Translations under genes and position numbers: made by a program | Source of the DNA: Alphaproteobacteria bacterium | Lineage (GTDB): Bacteria > Pseudomonadota > Alphaproteobacteria > Sphingomonadales > Emcibacteraceae | DNA: 38,024 bases | Assembly: GCA_020446675.1 (NCBI GenBank) | Contig: JAGREE010000034.1 | Span: 1 to 38,024 of the forward strand | Reading direction: 5' to 3' | Shown here: piece after piece, positions 1-9,460 of the stretch | How positions within the stretch are numbered: position 1 is the stretch's first letter | Layout of the letters: the number at the start of each line of letters is the position of its first letter | The notes under the pieces: generated by a model | What the model was told of the DNA's origin: nothing | The model's input: only the letters and a program-made list of their open reading frames with translations | Databases searched by the model: none

Positions 1-14
1 ACTATAACAAAATA

Positions 15-896
15 ATGATAAGGGGCAAATCATTGAAACCATATGAAACCATGGATCTTGAAACACTGGAACGTGAATATAGTCCAAGCAGCTGTATTGA
101 CGATATTATGGTTTATATTGATCAGTATGAAAAACGCAGTGCCGAGGCTCAAAGAAAACTTCAATATCAAATCCGGCCCAATATAAAATATGGTATTGAA
201 GAACGCTCACATATGGATATTTTTGTGCCAGACGGTACCGGTCCTTTCCCCATTCATGTATTTATTCATGGTGGATACTGGCAACAACTCTCCAAAAATG
301 AGAGCTGTTTTGCTGCCCCGAACTTTATTGACCATAATATTATATTTATTGCCCTTGATTATACATTGGCACCACAGGCCAGTATTGGTGAAATAATTGA
401 TCAAACTAGACGTGGTGTAATCGCCATATTAAAAAATGCACCGTCCTTCAACGGCGATCCCGAAAACATCACGATATCGGGCAGTTCCGCTGGTGGCCAT
501 CTTGTCGCGGAAGTGCTCAGCACAGACTGGAACGCATACGGATATGATCGCTGCCCGTTAAAAGGGGCTCTTGCTATTAGTGGTGTTTTTGATCTTGAAC
601 CGCTGGTAAAGACCTATGTCAATGAACCACTCAAAATGACCGTTGATGACGCCCGCGCCGCCAGTCCGCTTCATCATGTTCCGGACGATTGCTGCCCGAT
701 TATATTCACTTACGGCGAAAATGAGACATCCGAATTTAAACGTCAAACCCATGAATATATGGATGAATGCCTGCGCCGAGGCATTGATTGTGCCTATCTT
801 GATATGCCGGCGGTCAATCATTTTGATATTGTTTTTGACTTAAATGAAAAGGACAGCCCATTGTTCCAGGCTATCCTTCACCAGATAGAAGCTTAA
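15..896 (+). CDS. alpha/beta hydrolase, kynurenine formamidase-like
   Basis: A cytoplasmic alpha/beta-hydrolase of the arylformamidase/esterase group. Such enzymes hydrolyse N-formylkynurenine to kynurenine and formate in tryptophan breakdown. Seen directly: the oxyanion-hole motif HGGYW (residues 85-89), the nucleophile elbow GSSAGG with Ser158 (156-161), and a late His269 in VNHFD that fits the catalytic His. There is no signal peptide. The start is uncertain: ATG at 15 has no clear ribosome binding site, and ATG at 51 (MDLETLEREYSP) begins where I expect family homology to begin. The gene converges on the dehydrogenase that ends one base further on. Aromatic-amino-acid catabolism fits the neighbouring arylpyruvate oxidoreductase, but other ester substrates are possible. 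The fold is sure; the substrate is inferred. Confidence 0.75.
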   Translation: MIRGKSLKPYETMDLETLEREYSPSSCIDDIMVYIDQYEKRSAEAQRKLQYQIRPNIKYGIEERSHMDIFVPDGTGPFPIHVFIHGGYWQQLSKNESCFAAPNFIDHNIIFIALDYTLAPQASIGEIIDQTRRGVIAILKNAPSFNGDPENITISGSSAGGHLVAEVLSTDWNAYGYDRCPLKGALAISGVFDLEPLVKTYVNEPLKMTVDDARAASPLHHVPDDCCPIIFTYGENETSEFKRQTHEYMDECLRRGIDCAYLDMPAVNHFDIVFDLNEKDSPLFQAILHQIEA

Positions 897-897
897 C

Positions 898-1959
898 TTA
901 TGCGGCTGATTTTTTCTTCAACCTTGCTGCCGCAAGTATTTCTTCGGCCATTTCATCGGCAACCACATTGGTTGGGCGCTGCTCTTTATCAGCACGTTCA
1001 AAAATATGGATCAGCGTGTTATAAATATTATCCACTTTCCGGTTCACCCAGTCGATATCATAATTACCTGTTGTTTCCCCCGATACATTGATAATCCCAC
1101 CAGCATTAATGACATAGTCCGGGGCAAATAGAATTCCCCGGTCCATAAGACGCACACCATGACTGTCATTAGCCAGCTGGTTATTGGCACCCCCCGCAAC
1201 AATAGAGGCTCTGATATTGGGAATTGTTTCATCATTTAAGATAGCCCCTAGAGCACATGGGGACAGCACATCCGCTTTTGCTGACAAAATCTCTTCCGCC
1301 GGAACAACGGCCGCATCAAATTTTTCCACGGCCATGACCAAATTTTCAGCAACTATATCACTGACCAGCAATTTAACACCATCAGCATGGAGATATTCAC
1401 AAAGATACTGTCCAACATGCCCAACCCCCTGAATGGCTACGGTCAGACCATCAAGTGTGTCCCTGCCCAACTTATATTTCACCGCCGCTTTGATACCATT
1501 ATAGATCCCTTTTGCGGTAAATGGTGACGGATCACCACTGGCATGATCCCCTTGCGGCAATCCTGCGACATAATCGGTTTCCGTGGCGATGGTCATCATA
1601 TCCTCGGTGGTCATACCCACATCTTCAGCGGTAATATAAGCGCCCCCAAAACTATCAACAAAGCGTCCAAGGGCTTTAAAGATTGCTTCCGATTTATCGG
1701 TTTTAGCATCGCCGATAATAACGGCTTTGCCCCCACCAAGCGGCAGGCCCGCCATGGCATTTTTATAGCTCATCCCACGGGCAAGTCGAAGCACATCGTT
1801 AAGTGCGTCCATTTCATTTTCATAAGGCCACATGCGGCAGCCCCCGGCCGCTGGGCCGAGTGACGTATCATGGACCGCAATAAAAGCCTTTAAGCCGGTG
1901 TCTTTATCGTTTAAGTAAGCGAGCTGCTCATGGCCCCGAAATTGATTTTTATCGATCAT
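898..1959 (-). CDS. leucine dehydrogenase-type amino acid dehydrogenase (Glu/Leu/Phe/Val family)
   Basis: NAD-dependent oxidative deaminase of the Glu/Leu/Phe/Val dehydrogenase family, which converts an amino acid to its 2-oxo acid and ammonia. At 353 residues it has the usual LeuDH length. Visible motifs are GPAAGGCRMW near residue 35, the catalytic-lysine loop PLGGGKAVI near 75, the glycine-rich NAD site GVGHVG near 175, and APDYVINAGGIINV near 280. The whole chain resembles Bacillus LeuDH more than PheDH as I remember them, but a phenylalanine or tryptophan preference cannot be excluded. It starts 17 bases after the stop of the upstream oxidoreductase, behind GGGAAGAAG, so the two are probably one transcript. 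The coupling suggests that its 2-oxo acid product feeds that oxidoreductase. Substrate identity is inference. Confidence 0.85.
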   Translation of the reverse strand: MIDKNQFRGHEQLAYLNDKDTGLKAFIAVHDTSLGPAAGGCRMWPYENEMDALNDVLRLARGMSYKNAMAGLPLGGGKAVIIGDAKTDKSEAIFKALGRFVDSFGGAYITAEDVGMTTEDMMTIATETDYVAGLPQGDHASGDPSPFTAKGIYNGIKAAVKYKLGRDTLDGLTVAIQGVGHVGQYLCEYLHADGVKLLVSDIVAENLVMAVEKFDAAVVPAEEILSAKADVLSPCALGAILNDETIPNIRASIVAGGANNQLANDSHGVRLMDRGILFAPDYVINAGGIINVSGETTGNYDIDWVNRKVDNIYNTLIHIFERADKEQRPTNVVADEMAEEILAAARLKKKSAA

Positions 1960-1976
1960 TATATTCTTCTTCCCGC

Positions 1977-4900
1977 TCAGGAAGCCTGCTTCATTGGTGT
2001 TTTATTCTCAAGTTCATTCAAAAGCCGCTTCAGTTCAATTTTAGCTTTTTGAATATTTTTCTCCTTAACATGGCCATATCCTTTATAGGATAAGGGCAGT
2101 TCAAGAATTTTAAGGCACAACTCGTAATTGTCTTTGTCCAGTTTGTCGAGGACTAATTGAACTAGATCCTCATATTCTTTGATCAATGCCCGTTCCATTT
2201 TACGTTCGGCTGAATAGCCAAAAATATCAAATGGTCCGCCACGCAGAAATTTTAATCTGGCCATAATTTTTAAGACCGTCATCATCCACGGGCCAAATTC
2301 ACGCTTTTTGATTTCTCCGCTAACCGGGTCTTTTTTCTCAAAAATTGGTGGAGCCATGTGAAATTTCAATTTATAATTTCCGTCAAACTGGGCATCCAGT
2401 TTTTTCATAAAATCACCGTTTGTATAAAGTCGCGCAACTTCATATTCATCTTTAATAGCCAGCAATTTATGATAGCTTTTTGCAACTGCCCCATAAATGG
2501 CACCTTTATCAGACTTTCTCACTTGTTCCATAAGTTTAAGATACTTTTCGGCAAGTGCGCCGTCCTGATATTGCTCCAGCATAATTGACCGCTTTTCAAT
2601 CATGTCAGTGACATTGGATGAAATTTCTTCACTTTCTATACCATTTACCATCGGCTCGATAAATCTATTCAAACGCTCCGGATCATGAGCCGCCATCCGC
2701 CCGCATAAAAATGTCTGTTTATTTTTTTCCACGGAAACACCATTAAGCTCAATCGCCCTCATAATCGCGTCAAGTGACAAGGGAATAAGCCCTTTTTGCC
2801 AGGCATACCCCATCATAAACATATTGGTGGCAATACTATCCCCCAGCAGAAGGGTCGCCAACCTGGTTGCCTCAACATAATGGCGGCTGTCATCCCGGGT
2901 GTGGGCTTCAACCGATTTTTTTAACTGTTCCTGCATAAAATCAATGGCGTTATTTTCCACAAAGGCCGAAACCGGTGAACTATGTGAATTGATCACCGCA
3001 CTGGCCCGGTCGCTTCTGACACATTCTATGGCATCAGGGCTTGCCCCCACTACCAGATCACAGGCAAGAAGAAGATCCGCGCAGCCCGTTAAAATATGGG
3101 GGGTTCTAAGCACATCAATATCCCGACCCAGCCTTACATGGGTCAGCACAGCGCCGCCCTTTTGTGCTAGCCCGGTCATGTCCAGCAGATTGCTGGCAAG
3201 TCCGTCAATATGGGCCGCCATCCCCAGAATGCCGCCGATTGTCAAAACCCCGGTACCGCCGACACCCGTCACCAAAATGTTATATTCGCTTTCAACCTCA
3301 TCCACTTTGGAAAGCGGAATATTTTGAAGAAGCGCATCTAGCCCGGTGACTTGTGGTTTTTTAAGCTCACCGCCTATTACGCTGACAAATGACGGGCAGA
3401 AGCCCTCAACACAGCTATAATCCTTATTGCAGCTGGACTGGTTGATGGTGCGCTTGCGGCCATATTCTGTTTCAAGCGGCTCTACCGATACACAGTTGGA
3501 TTTTATCGAACAATCACCGCATCCTTCGCACACTGCATCATTGATAAACACCCGCCGGTCCGGATCGGGGAATTTCCCGCGCTTGCGGCGGCGACGTTTT
3601 TCCGCGGCGCAGGTCTGATCATAAATTATCACTGTGCAGCCTTCGGTTTCACGCGCTTCAAGCATAATGGCCTCGAGCTGATCACGGTAAAGAATGGGAA
3701 TGTCTTCGGGAATAGCGCCGCGGGATTTATAACGATCCAAATCCTCTGTCAAAATCCATATTTTTCTGGCCCCTTCACCGCGCATCTGCTGCGCTATTTT
3801 TTCGACTGTCAATGCCCCTTCCACCGGCTGACCGCCGGTCATGGCAACCGCATCATTATATAGAATTTTATAGGTGATATTGACCCCCGCCGCGATAGAA
3901 GCGCGAATGGCAAGAATGCCGGAATGCTGATAGGTGCCATCACCCAGATTGGTGAAAATATGCTTTTCATCGGTAAAGGGCGCCTGCCCGATCCAGGGCA
4001 CCCCTTCCCCGCCCATTTGCGTAAAAGTATCGGTTTTCCGGTCCATCCACATCGCCATGATGTGGCAGCCGATCCCGGCTGTTGCCCGGCTTCCCTCCGG
4101 CACTTTGGTTGATGTATTATGCGGGCATCCCGAACAGAAATAAGGCTTTCTGATCAATGGAGAATGGTATTCCGCCTGCATCGCTTCGCGGCGGTTAAAG
4201 TAGCGGCGGGCAAATTCAACCATCTCGCCTTTATAAAAATGGGAAATCCGGTCAGCAATCACATGGGTGATCAACCCAACGGACAGGTCATTTTCCGGCG
4301 GTAGCAGCCAGCGGCCCTTTTCATCATATTTTCCAACCACTTTTGGACGTTTATCAGCATGCCAGTTAAAAAGCTGCTGTTTTAGCTGATTTTCAATAAG
4401 TTCACGTTTTTCCTCAACAATCAGGATTTCTTCTAACCCTTCACAGAATTTCCGCACCCCTTCCGGCTCCAGAGGCCAGGGCATCCCCACCTTATAAAGA
4501 CGCAGACCGATTTTTTCGGCCACCTTTTCATCAATGCCCAGCTCATAAAGCGCCTGACGGACATCGCCGTAGGTTTTGCCACTGGTAATAATGCCAAAGC
4601 GTGGCTTGCTGCTGTCCATCACGACATAATCAAGTTTGTTTTTCTTACCAAACGCCAACGCGGCAAAAAGCTTATAACGCTGCAATCTGTAATCCTGTTC
4701 GCGCCAGACATCAGCCGGGCGGATATGGACACCACCTTCTGGCATTTCAAATTCATCATCACCGGGGATCAGGATTTTTCGGTGTTCCCGGTTAAGATCG
4801 ACTACGCCAGTGCTTTCCGCAGTTTCACTGGTGACTTTAAACGCCGTCCAGCAACCGCTATACCGCGACATGGCAATTCCAAGCAACCCATATTCAACAA

Positions 4901-5432
4901 ATTCCTGCATATTGGCCGGATAAAGCATTGGCAGCATGGTTGAATAAAAACTGTGGTCAGATTGATGGGGAATGGTTGATGATTTACAGGCATGGTCATC
5001 ACCGGCAATGGCAAGCACGCCGCCGTAAGGCGATGTTCCGGCGGCATTGGCGTGCCTTAGCACATCGCAGCTACGGTCAACGCCGGGACCTTTACCGTAC
5101 CAGATGCCGAAAACACCATCATATTTGGCCCCCTTATACATATTGACCTGCTGGGTCCCCCAGACGGCCGTGGCGCCAAGCTCTTCATTAATGCCTTCCT
5201 GGAAATAAATATTTTCTGCTTTTAAATATTTTTCGGCTTTATGCAGCGCCGCATCATACCCGCCAAGCGGTGAGCCGCGATAACCGGAGATAAACCCGGC
5301 CGTATTTAGCCCGGCCGCCTTATCGCGCCAGTGCTGCACAATAGGAATGCGGACAAGGGCCTGGGTCGCCGTCATGAAGGCACGACCTTCGGCGAGTTCG
5401 TATTTATCATTCAGTGAAATTTTAATACCCAT
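1977..5432 (-). CDS. indolepyruvate:ferredoxin oxidoreductase, fused alpha-beta (IorA-IorB type)
   Basis: Large single-chain 2-oxoacid:ferredoxin oxidoreductase, 1151 residues from the chosen start, which is normal for the fused proteobacterial form. It decarboxylates arylpyruvates (perhaps also branched 2-oxo acids) with CoA, reducing ferredoxin. Domain order: an N-terminal pyrimidine-binding-type half; CSGCPHNTS near residue 430 and the ThDP-binding half with GDGTYQHSG; a cysteine-rich 4Fe-4S region at about 620-680 (CEGCGDCSIKSNC, then SCVEGFCPSF); and a C-terminal gamma domain starting with GVGGTGVLT near 730. An upstream in-frame ATG at 5480 exists, but ATG at 5432 has GGAG eight bases upstream and gives the expected MGIKISLNDKYELAEG start. 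It is divergent from an Lrp regulator and leads an operon with the amino acid dehydrogenase. Confidence 0.9.
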   Translation of the reverse strand: MGIKISLNDKYELAEGRAFMTATQALVRIPIVQHWRDKAAGLNTAGFISGYRGSPLGGYDAALHKAEKYLKAENIYFQEGINEELGATAVWGTQQVNMYKGAKYDGVFGIWYGKGPGVDRSCDVLRHANAAGTSPYGGVLAIAGDDHACKSSTIPHQSDHSFYSTMLPMLYPANMQEFVEYGLLGIAMSRYSGCWTAFKVTSETAESTGVVDLNREHRKILIPGDDEFEMPEGGVHIRPADVWREQDYRLQRYKLFAALAFGKKNKLDYVVMDSSKPRFGIITSGKTYGDVRQALYELGIDEKVAEKIGLRLYKVGMPWPLEPEGVRKFCEGLEEILIVEEKRELIENQLKQQLFNWHADKRPKVVGKYDEKGRWLLPPENDLSVGLITHVIADRISHFYKGEMVEFARRYFNRREAMQAEYHSPLIRKPYFCSGCPHNTSTKVPEGSRATAGIGCHIMAMWMDRKTDTFTQMGGEGVPWIGQAPFTDEKHIFTNLGDGTYQHSGILAIRASIAAGVNITYKILYNDAVAMTGGQPVEGALTVEKIAQQMRGEGARKIWILTEDLDRYKSRGAIPEDIPILYRDQLEAIMLEARETEGCTVIIYDQTCAAEKRRRRKRGKFPDPDRRVFINDAVCEGCGDCSIKSNCVSVEPLETEYGRKRTINQSSCNKDYSCVEGFCPSFVSVIGGELKKPQVTGLDALLQNIPLSKVDEVESEYNILVTGVGGTGVLTIGGILGMAAHIDGLASNLLDMTGLAQKGGAVLTHVRLGRDIDVLRTPHILTGCADLLLACDLVVGASPDAIECVRSDRASAVINSHSSPVSAFVENNAIDFMQEQLKKSVEAHTRDDSRHYVEATRLATLLLGDSIATNMFMMGYAWQKGLIPLSLDAIMRAIELNGVSVEKNKQTFLCGRMAAHDPERLNRFIEPMVNGIESEEISSNVTDMIEKRSIMLEQYQDGALAEKYLKLMEQVRKSDKGAIYGAVAKSYHKLLAIKDEYEVARLYTNGDFMKKLDAQFDGNYKLKFHMAPPIFEKKDPVSGEIKKREFGPWMMTVLKIMARLKFLRGGPFDIFGYSAERKMERALIKEYEDLVQLVLDKLDKDNYELCLKILELPLSYKGYGHVKEKNIQKAKIELKRLLNELENKTPMKQAS

Positions 5433-5485
5433 GGCAAGCGCTCCAATGCCCATAATAGATAAAGGATAATAATTGCACATTTTTC

Positions 5486-5519
5486 GGGAAATTACCTTTC
5501 TATTTTTGGCAATTTTCCC
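5486..5519. repeat. imperfect inverted repeat in the oxidoreductase/lrp divergent promoter
   Basis: GGGAAATT at 5486-5493 faces AATTTTCCC at 5511-5519, matching apart from one extra T. It lies in the only non-coding space between two divergent genes, one of which encodes an Lrp/AsnC protein. Lrp-type dimers often bind AT-rich dyads next to their own gene, so this is a reasonable operator candidate. No binding evidence can be read from sequence alone. Confidence 0.4.
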
Positions 5520-5567
5520 TATATTGCGAAAGATTATATCATATTTGTGAATTTTTAGGGTAAAATA

Positions 5568-6044
5568 ATGCTGATTAAATTAAGTGATATTGACAAGAAG
5601 ATTTTAAAGGCTATTCAGCGGGACAGCAGCATCACCAATAATGAGCTGGCGGATCTGGTCGGGCTCTCTGCCGCGCCGTGCTGGCGACGCATAAAAAAGC
5701 TCGAAGATATGGGCATCATTTCAAAAAGGGTCGGACTGCTTGACCCCAAGGCGCTCGGCCTAAACATTATCGCTTTCGCCAATGTCAAACTTTCCCATAT
5801 TCAGGAAGACGCGCTTGAAAAATTTGAAAAGGAAGTGATCAAATTCGACGAAGTCACCGAATGCTATACCATCAGCGGGTCCATGGATTTCCTGTTGCGT
5901 ATCGTCACGGAAAATATGCAGTCATATGAAAAATTCCTGCGCCAGAAACTGCTGCGCCTGCCCATGGTTAGCGAGGTCAATACCCATTTCGCCGTAACCC
6001 AGGTCAAATACACCACCGCTGTCCCGCTCGAGCTATCAGATTAA
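5568..6044 (+). CDS. Lrp/AsnC family transcriptional regulator
   Basis: A 158-residue DNA-binding regulator with the normal Lrp length. Residues 1-60 form the winged helix-turn-helix (ITNNELADLVGLSAAPCWRR is the recognition region). From about residue 65 the chain is the RAM ligand-binding/oligomerisation domain, with ECYTISGSMDFLLRI central to it. AGGG lies eight bases before the ATG. It is divergent from the ferredoxin oxidoreductase and amino acid dehydrogenase operon, the usual arrangement for a local Lrp-type regulator responding to an amino acid. The ligand is not known; leucine or an aromatic amino acid is a reasonable guess from the neighbours. Confidence 0.93.
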   Translation: MLIKLSDIDKKILKAIQRDSSITNNELADLVGLSAAPCWRRIKKLEDMGIISKRVGLLDPKALGLNIIAFANVKLSHIQEDALEKFEKEVIKFDEVTECYTISGSMDFLLRIVTENMQSYEKFLRQKLLRLPMVSEVNTHFAVTQVKYTTAVPLELSD

Positions 6045-6087
6045 GCGGCAAAATAAATGACAGCAATTTCACTTTTATTTTTGCTGC
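6045..6087 (+). repeat. imperfect stem-loop after the Lrp gene
   Basis: GCGGCAAAATAAA directly after the stop codon can pair with TTTATTTTTGCTGC at 6074-6087, with one bulged T and one G-T pair. It may end or protect the lrp mRNA. No T-run follows the second arm, so it is not a textbook Rho-independent terminator. Confidence 0.35.
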
Positions 6088-6129
6088 GCACACACTATCC
6101 TTGAAGCCAAACAAAATAATGGTGGAAAA

Positions 6130-8118
6130 ATGATCAAAAAAATATCTGTTGTCCTTGGTTCGCTTACCCTTCTGGCCGGTTGTGGTGATGATGTCACCGA
6201 AGCGTCTTATGGGTCGTGGGCATCCCCGATCACGGCGGAACTGACCACCCGCAATGCGGTCAGTTTAAGGAGCGTTCGATTTGACGGCGATGATATTTAC
6301 TGGATCGAGGGCCGCCCCGACGAAGGCGGCCGCCGGGTTATTGTAAAGCGCGATAAGGACGGAAATGTCAGCGATGCTATACCGGAAGGCTTCAGCAGTC
6401 GTACCCGCGTTCATGAATATGGCGGCGGGTCCTATAATGTCTGGGACGGCACTATTTATTTTTCAAACCATAGCGACCAGAAACTTTACCGTTATAACGG
6501 CAGCGGCGCGCCGGAAGCACTGACCGCCGACGGTTACCGCTATGCCGACTGTATTATGGATGGTGGTCATAATCAGCTGATCTGCGTGCAGGAAGACCAC
6601 AGCCACGAAGGCGAACCGGTCAACACCCTTGTTTCCGTCAGTCTTGAGGGCGGCGCAAAGGTAAGAACATTATTCAGCGGCACTGATTTTGTCTCAAGCC
6701 CAGCCATGAGCCCGGATGGCAAAACCGTCGCCTGGATCACATGGGACCATCCCAACATGAACTGGGATGATACAAAAATGTGGATGGCATCCCTCACCCC
6801 GCAGGGCAGTCTGTCGGGCACCAAAACCGTGGTCAGCCGAGCCAGCCTGTCGGTGCAGGAACCGCGCTGGACCGATGACGGCAGGCTTTATTATATTTCC
6901 GACCCTGACGGCTGGGAAAACCTGCAAAGCTATAATGACGGTGAAAGCGAACCCGTTACCGAAGAGGAAGCGGAATTCGGCAGCTTCAGTTCGCTTGGCG
7001 CCCATTCATATGCCTATCTTGACAATGAAACCGCCGTCGCCGCCTATGATCAGGACGGCATATCGCATCTGGCGACCATTGACCTGACAGACGGTGATGT
7101 TGATGAAATTAAAACCCCTTACGTCAGCATTTCGAGGGTTTATGCAAATAAGGGCAAAATATACCTGATCGGCGCGACCACCACGACGGCTGCCGAGATT
7201 GCCGAATATGATGCCAAAAAAGATAATGGCGATTTTATCACCATCAAAAAAAGCCAGGAACCGATTGTTGATGAAGATTATATCTCCGAGCCGGAGGCGA
7301 TTACCTTTACCAATTTATTGGAGGAGCCAACCCATGCTTTTTACTACGCGCCGAAAAATAAGGACTTTGTCGCTCCCAAAGACGAACTGCCGCCAACCAT
7401 CGTCCGCCTTCATGGTGGTCCGGTCGGTGCGACCAGTTCGGCCTTCAACGCCAGTAACCAGTTCTGGACATCGCGTGGTTTTGCCATCATTGATATTAAT
7501 TATGGTGGCAGCACCGGCTATGGCCGCGCCTACCGCGAACGGCTTCGTGGGCAGTGGGGCGTGGTCGATATCAATGATACCATTGCCGCGCTTGATTATC
7601 TGGTGGACGAGGGACTGGCCGACCGCAAAAAACTGCTGATCCGTGGCGGTAGCGCCGGGGGCTACAGCGTTCTCGTTGCCTTAAGCACCACGGATATTTT
7701 TGCCGCCGGCGCCAATTATTACGGCATCAGCGATCTGGAAATCTTGGCCCGTGATACACATAAATATGAAAGCCGCTTCCTCGATAGCCTGATCGGCAAA
7801 TATCCGGAAGATATTGATATTTATAAGGAACGGTCGCCGATCAATCATCTCGACGGTTTTACCAAACCGCTGATTGTGTTTCAGGGGCTTGCCGACCCGG
7901 TTGTGCCGCCGAACCAGTCGGAATTGATTGTCAGTGCCTTACGCGATAAAGGCGTGCCCGTGGCCTATTACCCTTACCCGGGCGAATATCACGGTTTCGT
8001 CAAAAAGGAAAATATCATTCATAGTTTACAGGCAGAGCTGGTCTTTTACGGTAAAATCCTCGGCTTTACGCCGGCCGGCGACCTGCCGGAAATCACGATT
8101 GATAATTTTGACGGGTAA
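6130..8118 (+). CDS. S9 family peptidase lipoprotein (prolyl oligopeptidase-like)
   Basis: Serine peptidase of the prolyl oligopeptidase / dipeptidyl- or acylaminoacyl-peptidase family, likely lipid-anchored and facing the periplasm. The N-terminus MIKKISVVLGSLTLLAGC is a lipoprotein signal with lipobox LAGC (Cys18). Residues of about 40-370 form the beta-propeller region. The C-terminal alpha/beta-hydrolase domain carries RLHGGPVG, the nucleophile elbow GGSAGGYS (Ser508), Asp589 in LADPVVPP and His621 in YHGF, so the triad is complete. At 662 residues it is full length for the family. GGTGG lies just upstream of the ATG. It is probably monocistronic, since the next gene differs sharply in composition. 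The cleavage preference cannot be read from the sequence. Confidence 0.92.
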   Translation: MIKKISVVLGSLTLLAGCGDDVTEASYGSWASPITAELTTRNAVSLRSVRFDGDDIYWIEGRPDEGGRRVIVKRDKDGNVSDAIPEGFSSRTRVHEYGGGSYNVWDGTIYFSNHSDQKLYRYNGSGAPEALTADGYRYADCIMDGGHNQLICVQEDHSHEGEPVNTLVSVSLEGGAKVRTLFSGTDFVSSPAMSPDGKTVAWITWDHPNMNWDDTKMWMASLTPQGSLSGTKTVVSRASLSVQEPRWTDDGRLYYISDPDGWENLQSYNDGESEPVTEEEAEFGSFSSLGAHSYAYLDNETAVAAYDQDGISHLATIDLTDGDVDEIKTPYVSISRVYANKGKIYLIGATTTTAAEIAEYDAKKDNGDFITIKKSQEPIVDEDYISEPEAITFTNLLEEPTHAFYYAPKNKDFVAPKDELPPTIVRLHGGPVGATSSAFNASNQFWTSRGFAIIDINYGGSTGYGRAYRERLRGQWGVVDINDTIAALDYLVDEGLADRKKLLIRGGSAGGYSVLVALSTTDIFAAGANYYGISDLEILARDTHKYESRFLDSLIGKYPEDIDIYKERSPINHLDGFTKPLIVFQGLADPVVPPNQSELIVSALRDKGVPVAYYPYPGEYHGFVKKENIIHSLQAELVFYGKILGFTPAGDLPEITIDNFDG

Positions 8119-8206
8119 GGGATTTTGGTTTAGTGGATTTATAGTGTAGGTTTGTAGTATATAGATTGGGGGCATCAGTAAATTGGATAACCATCGAAGC
8201 AAAAAT

Positions 8207-9439
8207 ATGAATTCCAACAGTTTCTATGTTATGTTCTTTTTAGCCTTAATAAAAGTATTGGTATTGGTTAGCATTTCAGGATGCACCCAACTTCATGCAG
8301 AGCAAACGAACAAAACAGGTCAGAATCTAGCCTCTGAAGAAGGAAATAAGAGCTATGAAGCCTTTAATCAAGAATTTAATGTTGATATTACAGTTGCTCA
8401 AAAATATTGTGGGGTAAAATATTCTGCCATTGACTTTATTATGGAGGAAGATAGCTACAAATATGAGTTAGAAGAGTATAATTTTCCATTAAAGTCATTA
8501 GAAGAAACTAAAGAAATAGAATTAGGCAACCTTGATTATGATGATTTTGCTAATAGAAACGAATTTATAAAGGTGTATTTCGCACAGATTTTTAATGCTC
8601 TTTACAGTCAAAATTATCAAGCAATGAATGAATATTACGTGATACTTGATAATTTTATTATGAATCATAAAGATCTTTACAAGGTTGATTCATTAAATGA
8701 AGAACATAACTACGAATATTATAAAAGAAATATTTTCTGGTTTAATCGTTATAGAATTTTGTCAATAATAAATTATTGGTTTTGGGAAAAAGAACAATCA
8801 ACAAAGTATGTGACAAAGATTCATGATTTTGAGAAGCTATTTAAAGAAGTGTTGTCACATTATCCTGAATCATTTCCTATTGATATTACGAAATTTGAAG
8901 AAATTGAAGATCTTCAATTAGCTGCTCTAGAGTTTCCAGAATTAAATCCATTTATAAAATTTCAGATAATTTATGCTGATATTATTTCTGAAAAAAATAA
9001 AAGTTTCAGAAAAAATTTAGCAACAAAGTTTTTGTCGAGTTATCCGAAAGATATTAACCAATACTTTTCCAATATAGATGAAAGTAAAAGCAGTTTTCAA
9101 AAAGATCTCTTACAAGTAATGGATATGGTTTCTAAAGTGAATTTTAACTTAGAACAAAGAAAAAATTTATGCCATGAAATTAAATCTAGTTATGGAGATT
9201 TAATTATTCAATCATTTGAGGCTTCTGAAAGCTTATATAAAGTGAGTATAGTCAAAAAATCTATAGGAAAAGATATTACTGCTGAAATTCAAGCTCTGAA
9301 TAAAATTATTAATTTGATTTATGAAAAAGACAACACGGGAATACGACAAATTCTTCTGAAATGGGTTAAGAAATTAAATAAACACTATAATAGTTATATC
9401 AAAGAGGCCGAAGCAATCACCCCGACCCCATTGAATTGA
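8207..9439 (+). CDS. AT-rich hypothetical lipoprotein, function unknown
   Basis: I do not recognise a family. From ATG 8207 the protein has about 410 residues, beginning with a hydrophobic segment and lipobox SISGC (Cys26), so it is probably a lipoprotein. The rest is mostly helical-looking, rich in Lys, Glu, Asn, Tyr and Phe, without a visible catalytic motif. Two cysteines in the first part of the mature chain (YCGVKY and later NLCHEI) are far apart. A TTG start at 8183 would extend the frame by eight residues, with a G-rich stretch upstream; the ATG start places the signal peptide normally. The gene is visibly far more AT-rich than both neighbours and has unusual codon choice, which suggests recent acquisition. 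The downstream gene is convergent. Confidence 0.7.
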   Translation: MNSNSFYVMFFLALIKVLVLVSISGCTQLHAEQTNKTGQNLASEEGNKSYEAFNQEFNVDITVAQKYCGVKYSAIDFIMEEDSYKYELEEYNFPLKSLEETKEIELGNLDYDDFANRNEFIKVYFAQIFNALYSQNYQAMNEYYVILDNFIMNHKDLYKVDSLNEEHNYEYYKRNIFWFNRYRILSIINYWFWEKEQSTKYVTKIHDFEKLFKEVLSHYPESFPIDITKFEEIEDLQLAALEFPELNPFIKFQIIYADIISEKNKSFRKNLATKFLSSYPKDINQYFSNIDESKSSFQKDLLQVMDMVSKVNFNLEQRKNLCHEIKSSYGDLIIQSFEASESLYKVSIVKKSIGKDITAEIQALNKIINLIYEKDNTGIRQILLKWVKKLNKHYNSYIKEAEAITPTPLN

Positions 9440-9460
9440 ATTTTTCTATCCCGTCTCTAT

